Positions 27,923-36,542 of a stretch of 64,000 bases of DNA are shown here, in pieces. How positions within the stretch are numbered: position 1 is the first letter of the stretch; every line of letters begins with the position of its first letter. Location of the stretch: the NCBI GenBank assembly GCA_020848275.1, contig JADLAK010000085.1, positions 1 to 64,000 on the forward strand. Direction: 5' to 3'. The notes below the pieces were generated by a model, which made no database searches, was not told where the DNA came from, and saw nothing but the letters and a program-made list of their open reading frames with translations. This DNA is from Planctomycetota bacterium. GTDB lineage: Bacteria; Planctomycetota; UBA8742; UBA2392. The position numbers and the translations under genes were made by a program.

Positions 27923-28951
27923 ATGAAACTGCTATCGCGTTCTTTACTGCTGAGCCTCGTTGTGGCGGCGTCCGTTGTCGCCATCGGTTGCAGCCCGCCG
28001 GCGCCGAACACTCCCGACCAAAAGGGCGGCGGCGGCGGGGATTCGACGGCCAAGGATAGCGCCAAGCCCGACGACAAGAACAAACCTGCGTCCTGGCCCC
28101 GCGACGGCAGCAAGGAAAAACCGCTGCTGGTCATGCTGGTTCCAGCCGACGGCGGCACCGAAGACGGCACCAAGAAGGACTTCGTGCCGATCTTCAACGC
28201 GATTTCCAAGACCAAGAGCCTGACGTTCGACATCAAGGTGGGCCAGTCGTACAGCGCCGTGATCGAGGCCATGGCCAACGGCCAGGTGGACATCGCTTTC
28301 TTCGGCGCGGTGTCCTACCTGCAATGCAAGAAGAAGGGCGGCGCGGAATTGCTCGCCGTCGAAGTCCACAAGGGTTCGTCGATTTATTACTCGGGCATCT
28401 TCACCCGTGCCGACACCGGAATCGAGAAGATCGAGGATCTCAAGGGCAAGAGCGTCGCGTTTGGCGACCCGAGCTCGACCTCGAGTTTCAATTACCCGGC
28501 GGCGATGCTGCTGGATGCCAAGATCGACCCGGTGAAGGATCTGGGCAAGATCGTGATGGCAGGAAGCCACGTCAACAGCCTGATGGCCTGCGCTGAAGGC
28601 AAAGTTGACGCCTGCTGCGCGTCCTTCGACTCGCTGGAAAAGGCCGTCACCGACAAAAAGATCGAGGCGGGCAAGCTCAAGGCCATCAAGAAGAGCGACC
28701 CCATTCCGGCGCCGCCGATTGCCATGAATCCCGGCCTTCCTGCCGATCTCAAGCAAAAGCTGCGAGACGGCTTTGCCACCGTCCACAAGGCCGAGGGTGT
28801 GACCCCCGACATGGTGCGCGGTTACGGCGGCAAAAAGGTCGACCGCTACGACACCGAGTACAAAGAGTCGGAGTTCATGAAGGCGGCCGAGAAGCTGGAA
28901 GTCGTCGACAAAATCAAGGCCGACATCCTGAAGAAAGCCGGCGCACAGTAA
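27923..28951 (+). CDS. phnD: Phosphonate ABC transporter substrate-binding lipoprotein
   Basis: A 342-aa periplasmic/lipid-anchored binding protein. The signal peptide ends in a lipobox 'VVAIGCS' (Cys23), followed by a flexible Gly/Lys/Asp-rich linker. The binding domain has the PhnD/SsuA-like features 'GQSYSAVIEAMANGQVDIAF', 'FFGAVSYL', and 'VAFGDPSSTSSFNYPAAML', the Ser/Thr-rich loop that holds the phosphonate group. GGAG precedes the ATG. It is followed at 39 nt by the ATPase gene; the three transporter genes precede the lyase genes. Confidence 0.95.
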   Translation: MKLLSRSLLLSLVVAASVVAIGCSPPAPNTPDQKGGGGGDSTAKDSAKPDDKNKPASWPRDGSKEKPLLVMLVPADGGTEDGTKKDFVPIFNAISKTKSLTFDIKVGQSYSAVIEAMANGQVDIAFFGAVSYLQCKKKGGAELLAVEVHKGSSIYYSGIFTRADTGIEKIEDLKGKSVAFGDPSSTSSFNYPAAMLLDAKIDPVKDLGKIVMAGSHVNSLMACAEGKVDACCASFDSLEKAVTDKKIEAGKLKAIKKSDPIPAPPIAMNPGLPADLKQKLRDGFATVHKAEGVTPDMVRGYGGKKVDRYDTEYKESEFMKAAEKLEVVDKIKADILKKAGAQ

Positions 28952-28990
28952 CCCCGTAAACAGGCTGCGATGAACCCGTGGAGACTTCCA

Positions 28991-29788
28991 ATGCTTAATT
29001 TCAACCAATGCGGCAAGACATTTGCCGACGGCACCGTCGCCCTGCGTGACGTGTCGCTGGAGGTCCCACGGGGCCAGTTCTGCGTGTTGCTTGGTCCCTC
29101 GGGCGCAGGAAAAACCACGCTGCTGCGCGCGGTGAACGGGCTGACGTCGCTTACCACAGGCGATGTCGAGCTCGATGGCGTGGCGCTGAACCGGCACACG
29201 CTTGGCAAGATTCGCCGGCGCGTGGCAATGGTGCATCAGCAGTTCAACCTGGTGGGGCGCCTAAACGTCATGGAGAACGTGCTGTCGGGTTCGCTGGGCG
29301 ACGTGCCGGCGTGGCGGGCCCTCACCGGGCTGTTTGATTCGCGCCTGCGGCGCAAGGTCTGCGGTTTGCTGCAGGACGTTGGGCTGGCTGAGTCCCACGT
29401 CTACAAGCGCGCCAGCGAACTTTCGGGCGGCCAGCAGCAGCGCGTGGCCATTGCCCGCGCGTTCATCATGGAGCCCGTGCTGGTGCTGGCCGATGAGCCG
29501 GTCGCCAGCCTTGACATGTCAATATCTGCCACAATCCTTGAGCTGCTGCGCGACGCCTCGGCCAAACGCAACACCACGGTCCTCTGCACCCTGCACCAGG
29601 TGGAGCTCGCCCGGCAGTTCGCCGACCGCGTCATTGGCATGCGCGACGGTACTGTCGTCTATGACGGGCCGCCGTCCGGGCTTTGCGGCGAGGCCCTTGA
29701 CCTGATTTACGACAAGCGCGCGGAAGTCGAGATCTCTAGCCGCCGCACGGCGGTGGACGTCCTGGCCCCAAATGCGATCGCGGTATAA
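28991..29788 (+). CDS. phnC: Phosphonate ABC transporter ATP-binding protein
   Basis: A 265-aa ABC ATPase powering phosphonate import with PhnD and PhnE. I prefer the ATG at 28991 (GGAG nine nt upstream, start 'MLNFNQCGKTFADGTVAL') over one seven codons upstream. Seen: Walker A 'LGPSGAGKTTLL', Q-loop 'VHQQFNLVGRLNVMENVL', signature 'ELSGGQQQRVAIARA', Walker B 'VLVLADEPVASLD', and switch His in 'CTLHQVELA'. The segment after the Q-loop ('LTGLFDSRLRRKVCGLLQDV') is characteristic of PhnC. Its stop abuts the phnE start. Confidence 0.95.
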   Translation: MLNFNQCGKTFADGTVALRDVSLEVPRGQFCVLLGPSGAGKTTLLRAVNGLTSLTTGDVELDGVALNRHTLGKIRRRVAMVHQQFNLVGRLNVMENVLSGSLGDVPAWRALTGLFDSRLRRKVCGLLQDVGLAESHVYKRASELSGGQQQRVAIARAFIMEPVLVLADEPVASLDMSISATILELLRDASAKRNTTVLCTLHQVELARQFADRVIGMRDGTVVYDGPPSGLCGEALDLIYDKRAEVEISSRRTAVDVLAPNAIAV

Positions 29789-30823
29789 ATGGCGCGTCCC
29801 GACTCCGAAATCTTCGTCGGCGGCAGCAAACCCGCGCAGCAATGGCGCGTGAGGCAGCCCTACGGGCCCAAGCTGATCCTCGGCTTGCTGTTTGCGGCTG
29901 TGCTGCTGGCGCTTTCGGCACGTCATACGCAGATAGACAAGATGCTGGTGATGACCGCGGAGTGGGCGGCGCAGATTGTGGGGTTGCGACCTTCGTCAGA
30001 GGTCGGCAAGGGCGCCAAACGCTTTGCTGACACGGCCTTCCCGCTGGTGTTTCACGAAGAAGCGCCTGTGTCGCGCATCGAAAAATTTGACCGCAACAAC
30101 CTGCCCTGGCTGTCGCACCTTGAGACGCGCACGGTTGAAAGCGCGCGTTACGACTTCGACCGCAACGAGATGGTGGCTGACTTCGAGAAACAGGAGTTTC
30201 TCGTCAAGCCGGTTGGCTATCTGGTCTACGTCTGCGAAAAAATGATCGAGACGCTGGAGATGGCGCTTTGGGCCACTTTGCTGTCCATAGTTATCAGCCT
30301 TCCACTGGCCTACTTCGGGGCGCGCAACTATTCACCCAACCGGTTCACCTACTCCGCGTCACGCTTGACCTCCAGCTTCCTGCGCGCCATGCCCGAACTT
30401 GTTGCGGCGCTGTTTCTCGTGCTGATGTACGGCTTTGGTCCTATCGCCGGCGTACTGGCGCTGGGTCTGCACTGTGCGGGCTTCTTTGGCAAATTCTACG
30501 CCGACGACATTGAAAACGCCGAACGCGGCCCCCAGGAGGCGCTGATCGCCACGGGCGCGGGCAAGCTGGCGGTGCTGCGCTACGCCGTCATCCCCCAGGT
30601 GCTGCCGCAGTACATCGCTTACACGCAATACATTCTCGAGCGCAACGTGCGCATGGCGACAGTGATCGGCGTTGTCGGCGCCGGCGGCATCGGCATCGAG
30701 CTCAAGGGGCGCTTTGACATGTTCGACTTCGGCCATGTCTCGACGATCCTGCTGGTGATTTTCCTGACGGTGCTGGGCCTAGAGCGCATTTCGCAGTGGT
30801 TGCGCAAGAGAATCATCCGGTGA
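29789..30823 (+). CDS. phnE: Phosphonate ABC transporter permease
   Basis: A 344-aa inner-membrane permease starting immediately after the phnC stop. One N-terminal membrane segment (about residues 30-50) is followed by a roughly 100-residue extracytoplasmic region, then the transport core with several hydrophobic segments from about residue 150 on. The EAA loop is visible as 'EALIATGAGKLAVLRYAVIP'. 'SSFLRAMPELVAALFLVLMY' and 'TVIGVVGAGGIGIELKG' are typical of PhnE. Only one permease gene is present, so it likely forms a homodimer. Confidence 0.93.
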   Translation: MARPDSEIFVGGSKPAQQWRVRQPYGPKLILGLLFAAVLLALSARHTQIDKMLVMTAEWAAQIVGLRPSSEVGKGAKRFADTAFPLVFHEEAPVSRIEKFDRNNLPWLSHLETRTVESARYDFDRNEMVADFEKQEFLVKPVGYLVYVCEKMIETLEMALWATLLSIVISLPLAYFGARNYSPNRFTYSASRLTSSFLRAMPELVAALFLVLMYGFGPIAGVLALGLHCAGFFGKFYADDIENAERGPQEALIATGAGKLAVLRYAVIPQVLPQYIAYTQYILERNVRMATVIGVVGAGGIGIELKGRFDMFDFGHVSTILLVIFLTVLGLERISQWLRKRIIR

Positions 30824-30840
30824 TGTTTTCTGCGGCGTAC

Positions 30841-30857
30841 GGAGTTGTCTAGACATG
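30841..30857 (+). promoter_or_regulatory. TGTCTAGACA palindrome overlapping the start of phnG
   Basis: GGAG at 30841, a perfect 10-bp palindrome TGTCTAGACA at 30846-30855, and the phnG ATG beginning at its last base. The layout matches that at phnF, supporting a shared operator (or RNA leader element) for the lyase genes. Confidence 0.5.
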
Positions 30858-31331
30858 GCGACATCTACACCACGTGGGCAATGGATCCATGCGCTCAGCG
30901 CGCTGCCTCGGCGCATCGTGTTTGACTCCGCACGGCGGCTCACGCTCGACGCGCAGGTTCAGCCGCAGGCGCTGGCGCAGGCCGGCCTGGCGATGTTGCG
31001 GGTGCGCGAGGGCGCCCTGGGCGAAGTCTTCAACCTGGGCGAAATTCCGCTGGCGACCGCCCAGGTCGAGGTCGTGGACGACGACGGCCGCAAGTCGCGC
31101 GGCGCGGCGCAGGTGATGGACGCCTCGGCCGAATACGCACAGGCGCTGGCAATCCTGGACGCGATCATGGCCGGGAACTTGCGCGGCGCACACGAGGTCG
31201 TCGAGTTAATTGAGTCTGGCCTGGCCCTGCGACGCGCTGAGGCATCCCAGCGCGAGGCCATGCTTGCGCGCACGCGGGTCGATTTTTCTTTGCTGTCGCC
31301 TGCCACGGGGAGGGCCGACGATGACGAGTAG
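30855..31331 (+). CDS. phnG: C-P lyase subunit PhnG
   Basis: A 158-aa core subunit of the carbon-phosphorus lyase complex, which with PhnH, PhnI and PhnL forms ribose-1-phosphonate-5-triphosphate from ATP and alkylphosphonate. Family features: 'REGALGEVFNLGEIPLATAQ' followed by the conserved region ending 'AEYAQALAILDAIMAG'. Length is normal. Its 3' end overlaps phnH by 11 nt, indicating translational coupling. Confidence 0.93.
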   Translation: MATSTPRGQWIHALSALPRRIVFDSARRLTLDAQVQPQALAQAGLAMLRVREGALGEVFNLGEIPLATAQVEVVDDDGRKSRGAAQVMDASAEYAQALAILDAIMAGNLRGAHEVVELIESGLALRRAEASQREAMLARTRVDFSLLSPATGRADDDE

Positions 31332-31869
31332 CGTGGTCTTTGAGCCGCGCCACCAGCAACAGGCTTATCGCCGGTTGCTGCAGGCCATGAGCAGGCCGGG
31401 CAGCGTGCAAACGTTACCCGGCACGTCGGCGTGGCTTTGCGTGCTGGCGACGCTGTGCGACGCAACCGTTTCCCTGGCGGACATTCATGAGCGCCTGGGC
31501 GCCGCCGACTGGCCGTTCCTTCAGGCTCGCCGCGCGAACCCCGCGCAGGCTGATTTCGTGCTGGCTGACGGCGCGCTTGAGCCACCGGCGGGCCTGGCGC
31601 CACGCCTGGGAATACTGGCGAGCCCGGAAACTGGTGCGACCGTGGTGCTTATCTGCCCCAGCGTCGGCGACAAGGGCCTGCTGCTTGAACTCAGCGGCCC
31701 CGGCATTGAATCGACGGCGCGCCTGAGGCTTGCCGTCGCACAGCAATGGCTGGCCCGTCGCGAGCAATGGAACGCCGCTTTCCCGCTGGGCGTGGATTTC
31801 ATCATCGCCGACGAAAGCCGGCTTGTTGGCTTGCCGCGCACCACAAAAGTGAAAGTAATCGAGGACTGA
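31321..31869 (+). CDS. phnH: C-P lyase subunit PhnH
   Basis: A 182-aa core subunit of the C-P lyase complex. I choose the ATG at 31321 inside the end of phnG, with GGGGAGGG just upstream; it gives the usual PhnH N-terminus 'HQQQAYRRLLQAMSRPG'. 'NPAQADFVLADG' and 'GDKGLLLELSGPGIES' are family segments, and 'FPLGVDFIIADESRLVGLPR' forms the conserved C-terminus. It ends one base before the phnI ATG. Confidence 0.93.
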   Translation: MTSSVVFEPRHQQQAYRRLLQAMSRPGSVQTLPGTSAWLCVLATLCDATVSLADIHERLGAADWPFLQARRANPAQADFVLADGALEPPAGLAPRLGILASPETGATVVLICPSVGDKGLLLELSGPGIESTARLRLAVAQQWLARREQWNAAFPLGVDFIIADESRLVGLPRTTKVKVIED

Positions 31870-31870
31870 C

Positions 31871-32968
31871 ATGGGATACGTTGCCATCCGGGGAGGCGAA
31901 CAGGCCATAGACGAAGCGGCACGGGCGCTTGAGTACCTGCGCGTGCGTGAAAACGGCAAGCCACCCGTCAGCGTCGACGCCATCACCACGCAGTTTCACG
32001 CACTGCACGGCCGCGTCCTGTCCGAGGGCAGTCTCTACGACCCGGAACTCGCCGCGCTCGCGCTCAAACAGACCGGCGGCGACACGCTGGAGGCCTCCTT
32101 CCTTTTGCGGGCCTACCGTTCGACGCGGCCGCGCCTTGCCGACAGCCCCGTGCACTCCACGCGCGGCATGCGGCTGATCCGCCGCATTTCGGCGGCCTTC
32201 AAGGACATTCCCGGCGGCCAGATGCTGGGTCCCACGCCCGATTACCTGCATCGCCTGCTGCGCTTTGAACTGGCTGACGAAACGCCTGAGGCCTTTCGCG
32301 CCGCCGCACGCAGCTGGCTCAAGGGCGCGCCCGCGGAACGCCTGCCGGAGAGCTTTCCCAAGGTGCTCGATTACCTGCGAGCCGAGGGGCTGCTTGAGCC
32401 GGCGGTCGAGACCGTACAGGAGCCCTTCGACATCACGCGCCGGCCGCTGGTGTTCCCGGCGCCGCGCAGCGCCGCGCTTGCAACGCTTTCGCGCGGCGAG
32501 ACCGGCTCGGTGCTCGCGATTGCGTACTCCAGCATGCGCGGCTACGGCGATGTGCATCCCACCGTCGCCGAGTTGCGCGTGGGTTATGTGCCTGTGCGGA
32601 TGCCCCATGCCATCACCGGCGAACCCGTCGAGGTCGGCGAAGTGCTGATGACCGAGTGCGAAGTTGTGGCGATGTTCGACAAGGTCGAGGGGCAGAAGCC
32701 GGCGTTCGGCATCGGCTATGGTGCGTGCTTTGGCCACAACGAAGTCAAGGCGATCAGCATGGCGATTCTGGACCGTGCGCTGCAACTGGGCGCGCGCCGT
32801 GGCCCGCGCGTACCCGCCGAGGACCCCGAGTTCGTGCTGCTGCATGTGGACGGCGTGGATGCCATGGGCTTCTGCCAGCACTACAAGATGCCGCACTACG
32901 TGACGTTCCAGAGCGACCTCGACCGCCTGCGCGCGGCGCAGGCACAACCGGCGGAGGTCATATCATGA
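31871..32968 (+). CDS. phnI: C-P lyase subunit PhnI (nucleosidase component)
   Basis: A 365-aa core subunit; PhnI carries the nucleosidase activity that exchanges adenine during coupling of phosphonate to ribose. Start 'MGYVAIRGGEQAIDEAARAL' is the family's. Further conserved segments are 'ERLPESFPKVLDYLRAEGL', 'AYSSMRGYGDVHPTVAELRV', 'FGIGYGACFGHNEVKAISMA' and 'HVDGVDAMGFCQHYKMPHYV'. GAGGACTGAC precedes the ATG. The stop overlaps the phnJ start (ATGA). Confidence 0.96.
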   Translation: MGYVAIRGGEQAIDEAARALEYLRVRENGKPPVSVDAITTQFHALHGRVLSEGSLYDPELAALALKQTGGDTLEASFLLRAYRSTRPRLADSPVHSTRGMRLIRRISAAFKDIPGGQMLGPTPDYLHRLLRFELADETPEAFRAAARSWLKGAPAERLPESFPKVLDYLRAEGLLEPAVETVQEPFDITRRPLVFPAPRSAALATLSRGETGSVLAIAYSSMRGYGDVHPTVAELRVGYVPVRMPHAITGEPVEVGEVLMTECEVVAMFDKVEGQKPAFGIGYGACFGHNEVKAISMAILDRALQLGARRGPRVPAEDPEFVLLHVDGVDAMGFCQHYKMPHYVTFQSDLDRLRAAQAQPAEVIS

Positions 32969-33831
32969 TCGAGGCGCCTGCTCGTGCGTACCAGTACGGC
33001 TTTCTCGACGAATACGCCAAGAAGGAAATCCGCCGCCAGACGCTGAAGGCCGTGGCGATTCCCGGCTACCAGGTGCCCTATGCCTCGCGCGAAATGCCGC
33101 TGGCGCGCGGCTTTGGCACCGGCGGACTGCAGATTACGCTGTCCCTGCTCGGGCCCGGCGACACGTTCAAGGTCATTGATCAGGGAGCCGACGACTCAGT
33201 CAACGCCGTCAATCTGCGCAAATTTATTGTGGAAGCATGCCCTGATGTCAGCCTGACCACGCGCGCCGAGGACGCCACGATTATCCAGACGCGCCACCGC
33301 GTGCCGGAAGTCGGGATGTCGCCGGGTCAGATACTGGTGCTGCAAGTGCCCTATCCCGACCCGCTGGTGGTGGTCGAGCCCAACGAAGCCAAACGCAAGC
33401 AGATGCACGGCGAGGGCGACTACGCGCGCCTGCTGGTCAAGCTGTACGAAGACCTGGTCAACTTCGGCGAGATCACGATTTCGCACCGCTACCCCACGCG
33501 CATCCACGGCCATTACGTGATTGACCCGTCACCCATTCCGCGCCACGACGTGCCGCGGCTGCACATGGCCGACGCGTTGTTCCTGTTTGGCGCTGGACGC
33601 GAAAAGCGCATCTACGCCGTGCCGCCGTTTACGCGCGCCGAGCCGCTGGCCTTTGAGGACGTGCCCTTTCGCGTCGAGCATTTCTTTGACGACACCGGTG
33701 CCCGCCGGCCCTGCGCGCGTTGCGGCTCGCGTGAGAGCTTCCTCGACGAGTTCCTCGACAGCTATGGCCGCAAACAATTCGGCTGTTCCGACAGCGATTA
33801 TTGCGCGCGCCGACAGGAGTCGCGCCGATGA
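32965..33831 (+). CDS. phnJ: C-P lyase catalytic subunit PhnJ (radical SAM-type)
   Basis: A 288-aa iron-sulfur enzyme that breaks the C-P bond of 5-phosphoribosyl-1-phosphonate by radical chemistry. Cys250, Cys253, Cys274 and Cys280 reproduce the four-Cys pattern of E. coli PhnJ (three for the cluster, the last as the catalytic thiyl). The loop near the proposed glycyl radical ('VAIPGYQVPYASREMPLARG', Gly34) is intact. Start is the ATG overlapping the phnI stop. All catalytic residues known for the family are present, so the complex should be active. Confidence 0.97.
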   Translation: MIEAPARAYQYGFLDEYAKKEIRRQTLKAVAIPGYQVPYASREMPLARGFGTGGLQITLSLLGPGDTFKVIDQGADDSVNAVNLRKFIVEACPDVSLTTRAEDATIIQTRHRVPEVGMSPGQILVLQVPYPDPLVVVEPNEAKRKQMHGEGDYARLLVKLYEDLVNFGEITISHRYPTRIHGHYVIDPSPIPRHDVPRLHMADALFLFGAGREKRIYAVPPFTRAEPLAFEDVPFRVEHFFDDTGARRPCARCGSRESFLDEFLDSYGRKQFGCSDSDYCARRQESRR

Positions 33832-34658
33832 AACCCATCCTCGATGTCCGCAACCTGCGCAAGACCTTCGGCGACGGCTGCGAGCAATGCGGCCGGCTCA
33901 CCGGTGCGGCGGCGGCCACCAACCGCTGCCCGGCCTGCGGGACAATCGTCGCAGTGCGCGGCGCGTCGTTTACCCTGCGCCACGGAGAGATCCTCGGCGT
34001 CATGGGCGAAAGCGGCAGCGGCAAGTCGTCGCTGGTGCGCATGCTCTATTTCGATGAGGCCCCGGTTTCCGGCTCTGCCGTATTCGACGACAAGGGCACA
34101 CCCGTTGAGATGTTCGCGCTTAACGCCGCTCAGCAGCGCCGGCTGCGCAACACTCGCTTTGGCATGGTCTACCAGAACGCCCACATGGGCCTGAACTTCG
34201 GAATTTCGGCAGGCGGTAACATCGCTGAGCGGCTGCTGCTGAATGAGCAGGCGCACTACGAGAAGATCCGCGAACGCGCGCGCTACCTCTTGGAACGCAC
34301 GGGCATTGCCGCCGCACGCATGGATGAATCACCGCATCGCTTCTCGGGCGGCATGCAGCAGCGCGTGCAGATCGCGCGCGCGCTGGCGACGGACCCGCCG
34401 CTGCTGCTGCTCGATGAGGTGACGACGGGCCTCGATGTCTCGGTGCAGGCGCGCATTCTGGACCTGATCCTGGAACTGCAGGAGGCGCTTGGTTTGTCCA
34501 TGGTTGTAGTCACGCACGACATGGGCGTGATCCGCCAGCTCGCTACGCGCACCCTTGTGATGAAAAACGGCGAAGTCGTCGAGCAGGGTTTAACCGACCA
34601 GATTCTTGAAGATCCGCAGCACGCGTACACGCAGCAGCTGGTTTCCGCGGCGCTGTAA
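33828..34658 (+). CDS. phnK: C-P lyase ABC ATPase PhnK with CxxC-x12-CxxC insert
   Basis: A 276-aa ABC-type ATPase that docks on the C-P lyase core. Seen: Walker A 'GESGSGKSSLVRML', Q-loop 'YQNAHMGLNFGISAGGNIAE', signature 'FSGGMQQRVQIARAL', Walker B 'LLLLDEVTTGLDVSVQ', and the C-terminal 'ILEDPQHAYTQQL'. Between strands near the N-terminus is an insert with Cys18/Cys21 and Cys34/Cys37 that looks like a zinc knuckle and is absent from E. coli PhnK as I remember it. Start overlaps the phnJ stop. Confidence 0.94.
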   Translation: MKPILDVRNLRKTFGDGCEQCGRLTGAAAATNRCPACGTIVAVRGASFTLRHGEILGVMGESGSGKSSLVRMLYFDEAPVSGSAVFDDKGTPVEMFALNAAQQRRLRNTRFGMVYQNAHMGLNFGISAGGNIAERLLLNEQAHYEKIRERARYLLERTGIAAARMDESPHRFSGGMQQRVQIARALATDPPLLLLDEVTTGLDVSVQARILDLILELQEALGLSMVVVTHDMGVIRQLATRTLVMKNGEVVEQGLTDQILEDPQHAYTQQLVSAAL

Positions 34659-34669
34659 CTGGAACAAAC

Positions 34670-35374
34670 ATGGACGGGATTCTCGACGTTGCGGGCTTGA
34701 GCAAGACCTTCACGCTGCATGAGCGCGGCGCGACGCTGTGCGCGTTCGAGGATGTGTCGTTTTCCCTTGGCGCCGGCAGTTTCAGCGCGCTGGTTGCCCC
34801 TTCTGGAAGTGGAAAATCGAGTCTTCTTAAATGCATCTACCGCACCTACCTTGCAAGCGCCGGCAGCGCGACGTTTCGTTCACAACATGGCGACGTCAAC
34901 CTGGTCAGCGCCGACGAGCACGCCATCATCGAGCTGCGCCGCCGCGAAATCGGCTACGTCTCACAGTTCCTGCACTGCCTGCCGCGGCAATCGTGCCTTG
35001 ATGTGGTGGCGCGCCCGCTGATCGCGCTTGGCGCCAATCGCGTCGAAGCGCGCGCCCGCGCCTCGGAAATGCTCGAGGCGCTAGGCCTGCCCGCGCACCT
35101 GCTTGAACTTCCTCCGGCGACTTTTTCCGGCGGCGAAAAGCAGCGCGTCAACCTTGCGCGCGGGTTGCTGACAGGCCCACGCCTGCTGCTGCTGGACGAA
35201 CCCACGGCAAGCCTCGACGCGCAATCCGCCGAGCGTGCCGTCGAACAAATCACCCAGGCCAGAAATCGCGGCGCCGCCATCCTGGCGATACTCCACGACT
35301 CGTCGCTGGTGCGGCGGCTGGCGGATCAAACCATTGCGTTGCGCGCGCCGGTCGGCGCCCGCACGGAGAACTGA
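34670..35374 (+). CDS. phnL: C-P lyase ABC ATPase PhnL
   Basis: A 234-aa ABC-type ATPase of the C-P lyase system. Walker A reads 'VAPSGSGKSSLLKCIYRTYL' (Ala instead of the first Gly), Q-loop 'YVSQFLHCLPRQSCLDVVAR', signature 'FSGGEKQRVNLARGL', Walker B 'LLLLDEPTASLD', switch His in 'AILHDSSL'. The 'VSQFL' segment is typical of PhnL and separates it from PhnK. It follows phnK by 11 nt and is followed by phnM at 1 nt. Confidence 0.94.
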   Translation: MDGILDVAGLSKTFTLHERGATLCAFEDVSFSLGAGSFSALVAPSGSGKSSLLKCIYRTYLASAGSATFRSQHGDVNLVSADEHAIIELRRREIGYVSQFLHCLPRQSCLDVVARPLIALGANRVEARARASEMLEALGLPAHLLELPPATFSGGEKQRVNLARGLLTGPRLLLLDEPTASLDAQSAERAVEQITQARNRGAAILAILHDSSLVRRLADQTIALRAPVGARTEN

Positions 35375-35375
35375 A

Positions 35376-36533
35376 ATGAAGACCTGCCTTCAACACGCGC
35401 GCGTAGTGCTCGCCAACAATGTACTGGAGGACAGCAGTGTGCTGATCGAGGACGGCTATATCTCCGCCGTCGGCGGCGCCGCGCCTTCGAACGCTGTGAC
35501 CATCGACCTTGGCGGCCAGTTCCTGCTGCCCGGGCTGATTGACGTTCACGGCGACGCGCTGGAAAAATTCATCGAACCCCGGCCCAATGTGCTGTTCCCG
35601 CTGGATTTCGCGCTGGCTCAGGCCGACCGCGTCGCGATGGCCGCCGGCATCACCACGCCCTTTCACGCCATCGCGTTTTCCGAGGGCGAACTGGGTGTTC
35701 GTAACACCCGCCTTGCCGCTGAAATCGTGCGCGCCATCGGCGCTAGGCGCGGGCTGTGCGACACGCGCGTGCACGTGCGCTACGAAATCACCGACCGCGC
35801 GGCGCAGCCTCTGATTCGCGAACTCGTGGAGGAAGGCGCTGCGCACATGCTGTCTTTTATGGACCACACTCCGGGCCAGGGGCAGTTCAAGTCGCTGGAA
35901 GCCTACACGCTGTACATCACCAAGACCTACAACCTCAGCCACCAAGAGGCCGAGAACATGGCCTCGCGCAAGATGGACGAGCGCAAGGCCGCCTCGGAAC
36001 GCATTTCGCAGCTTGCCGCCGCCGCGCGCGCCAAGGACGTGCCGATTGCCAGCCATGACGATGACTCGCCCGAACGCGTTGAGTTGATGGCCGGGCTCGG
36101 CGCCACCATCAGCGAATTCCCGATCAACCTCGAGACGGCCGCGGCCGCGCGCAAACACCACATGGCTACCATTGTCGGCGCACCCAACGTGCTGCGCGGC
36201 AAAAGCCAGACGTCGTCGCTGCGCGCGATCGACGCCATCAAGCAGGGCCAGGCGGATTGCCTGTGCGCCGATTACGTGCCGGCGGCGCTGCTTGCGGCAG
36301 TCTTCCGCGTCGTCCACGAGGGCGTGCTGGAGCTGCACCACGCCGCCAGGTTGGCGACGCTGAACGCCGCGCGGGCTGCGGGAATGGCCGACCGCGGTGA
36401 AATCGCGCCCGGTCTGCGCGCTGACCTGATCGCCGTCGAACTGGCCGGCGGTTTCCCCCATGTGACAAGCACATGGGTCAATGGCCGGCGCGTGTTTGCC
36501 TCTGAATCGCTGCCCGCACCGGTCACCGTTTGA
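35376..36533 (+). CDS. phnM: Alpha-D-ribose 1-methylphosphonate 5-triphosphate diphosphatase PhnM
   Basis: A 385-aa amidohydrolase-superfamily enzyme releasing diphosphate from ribose-1-phosphonate-5-triphosphate before C-P cleavage. The ATG at 35376 has GGAGAACTGAA upstream. Metal-site motifs: 'GLIDVHGDALEK', 'HVRYEIT', 'IASHDDDSPERV', and 'LCADYVPAALLAAVF'. 'FMDHTPGQGQFKSLEAY' is strongly characteristic of PhnM. Length is standard. Confidence 0.96.
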   Translation: MKTCLQHARVVLANNVLEDSSVLIEDGYISAVGGAAPSNAVTIDLGGQFLLPGLIDVHGDALEKFIEPRPNVLFPLDFALAQADRVAMAAGITTPFHAIAFSEGELGVRNTRLAAEIVRAIGARRGLCDTRVHVRYEITDRAAQPLIRELVEEGAAHMLSFMDHTPGQGQFKSLEAYTLYITKTYNLSHQEAENMASRKMDERKAASERISQLAAAARAKDVPIASHDDDSPERVELMAGLGATISEFPINLETAAAARKHHMATIVGAPNVLRGKSQTSSLRAIDAIKQGQADCLCADYVPAALLAAVFRVVHEGVLELHHAARLATLNAARAAGMADRGEIAPGLRADLIAVELAGGFPHVTSTWVNGRRVFASESLPAPVTV

Positions 36534-36542
36534 GGACACGTC

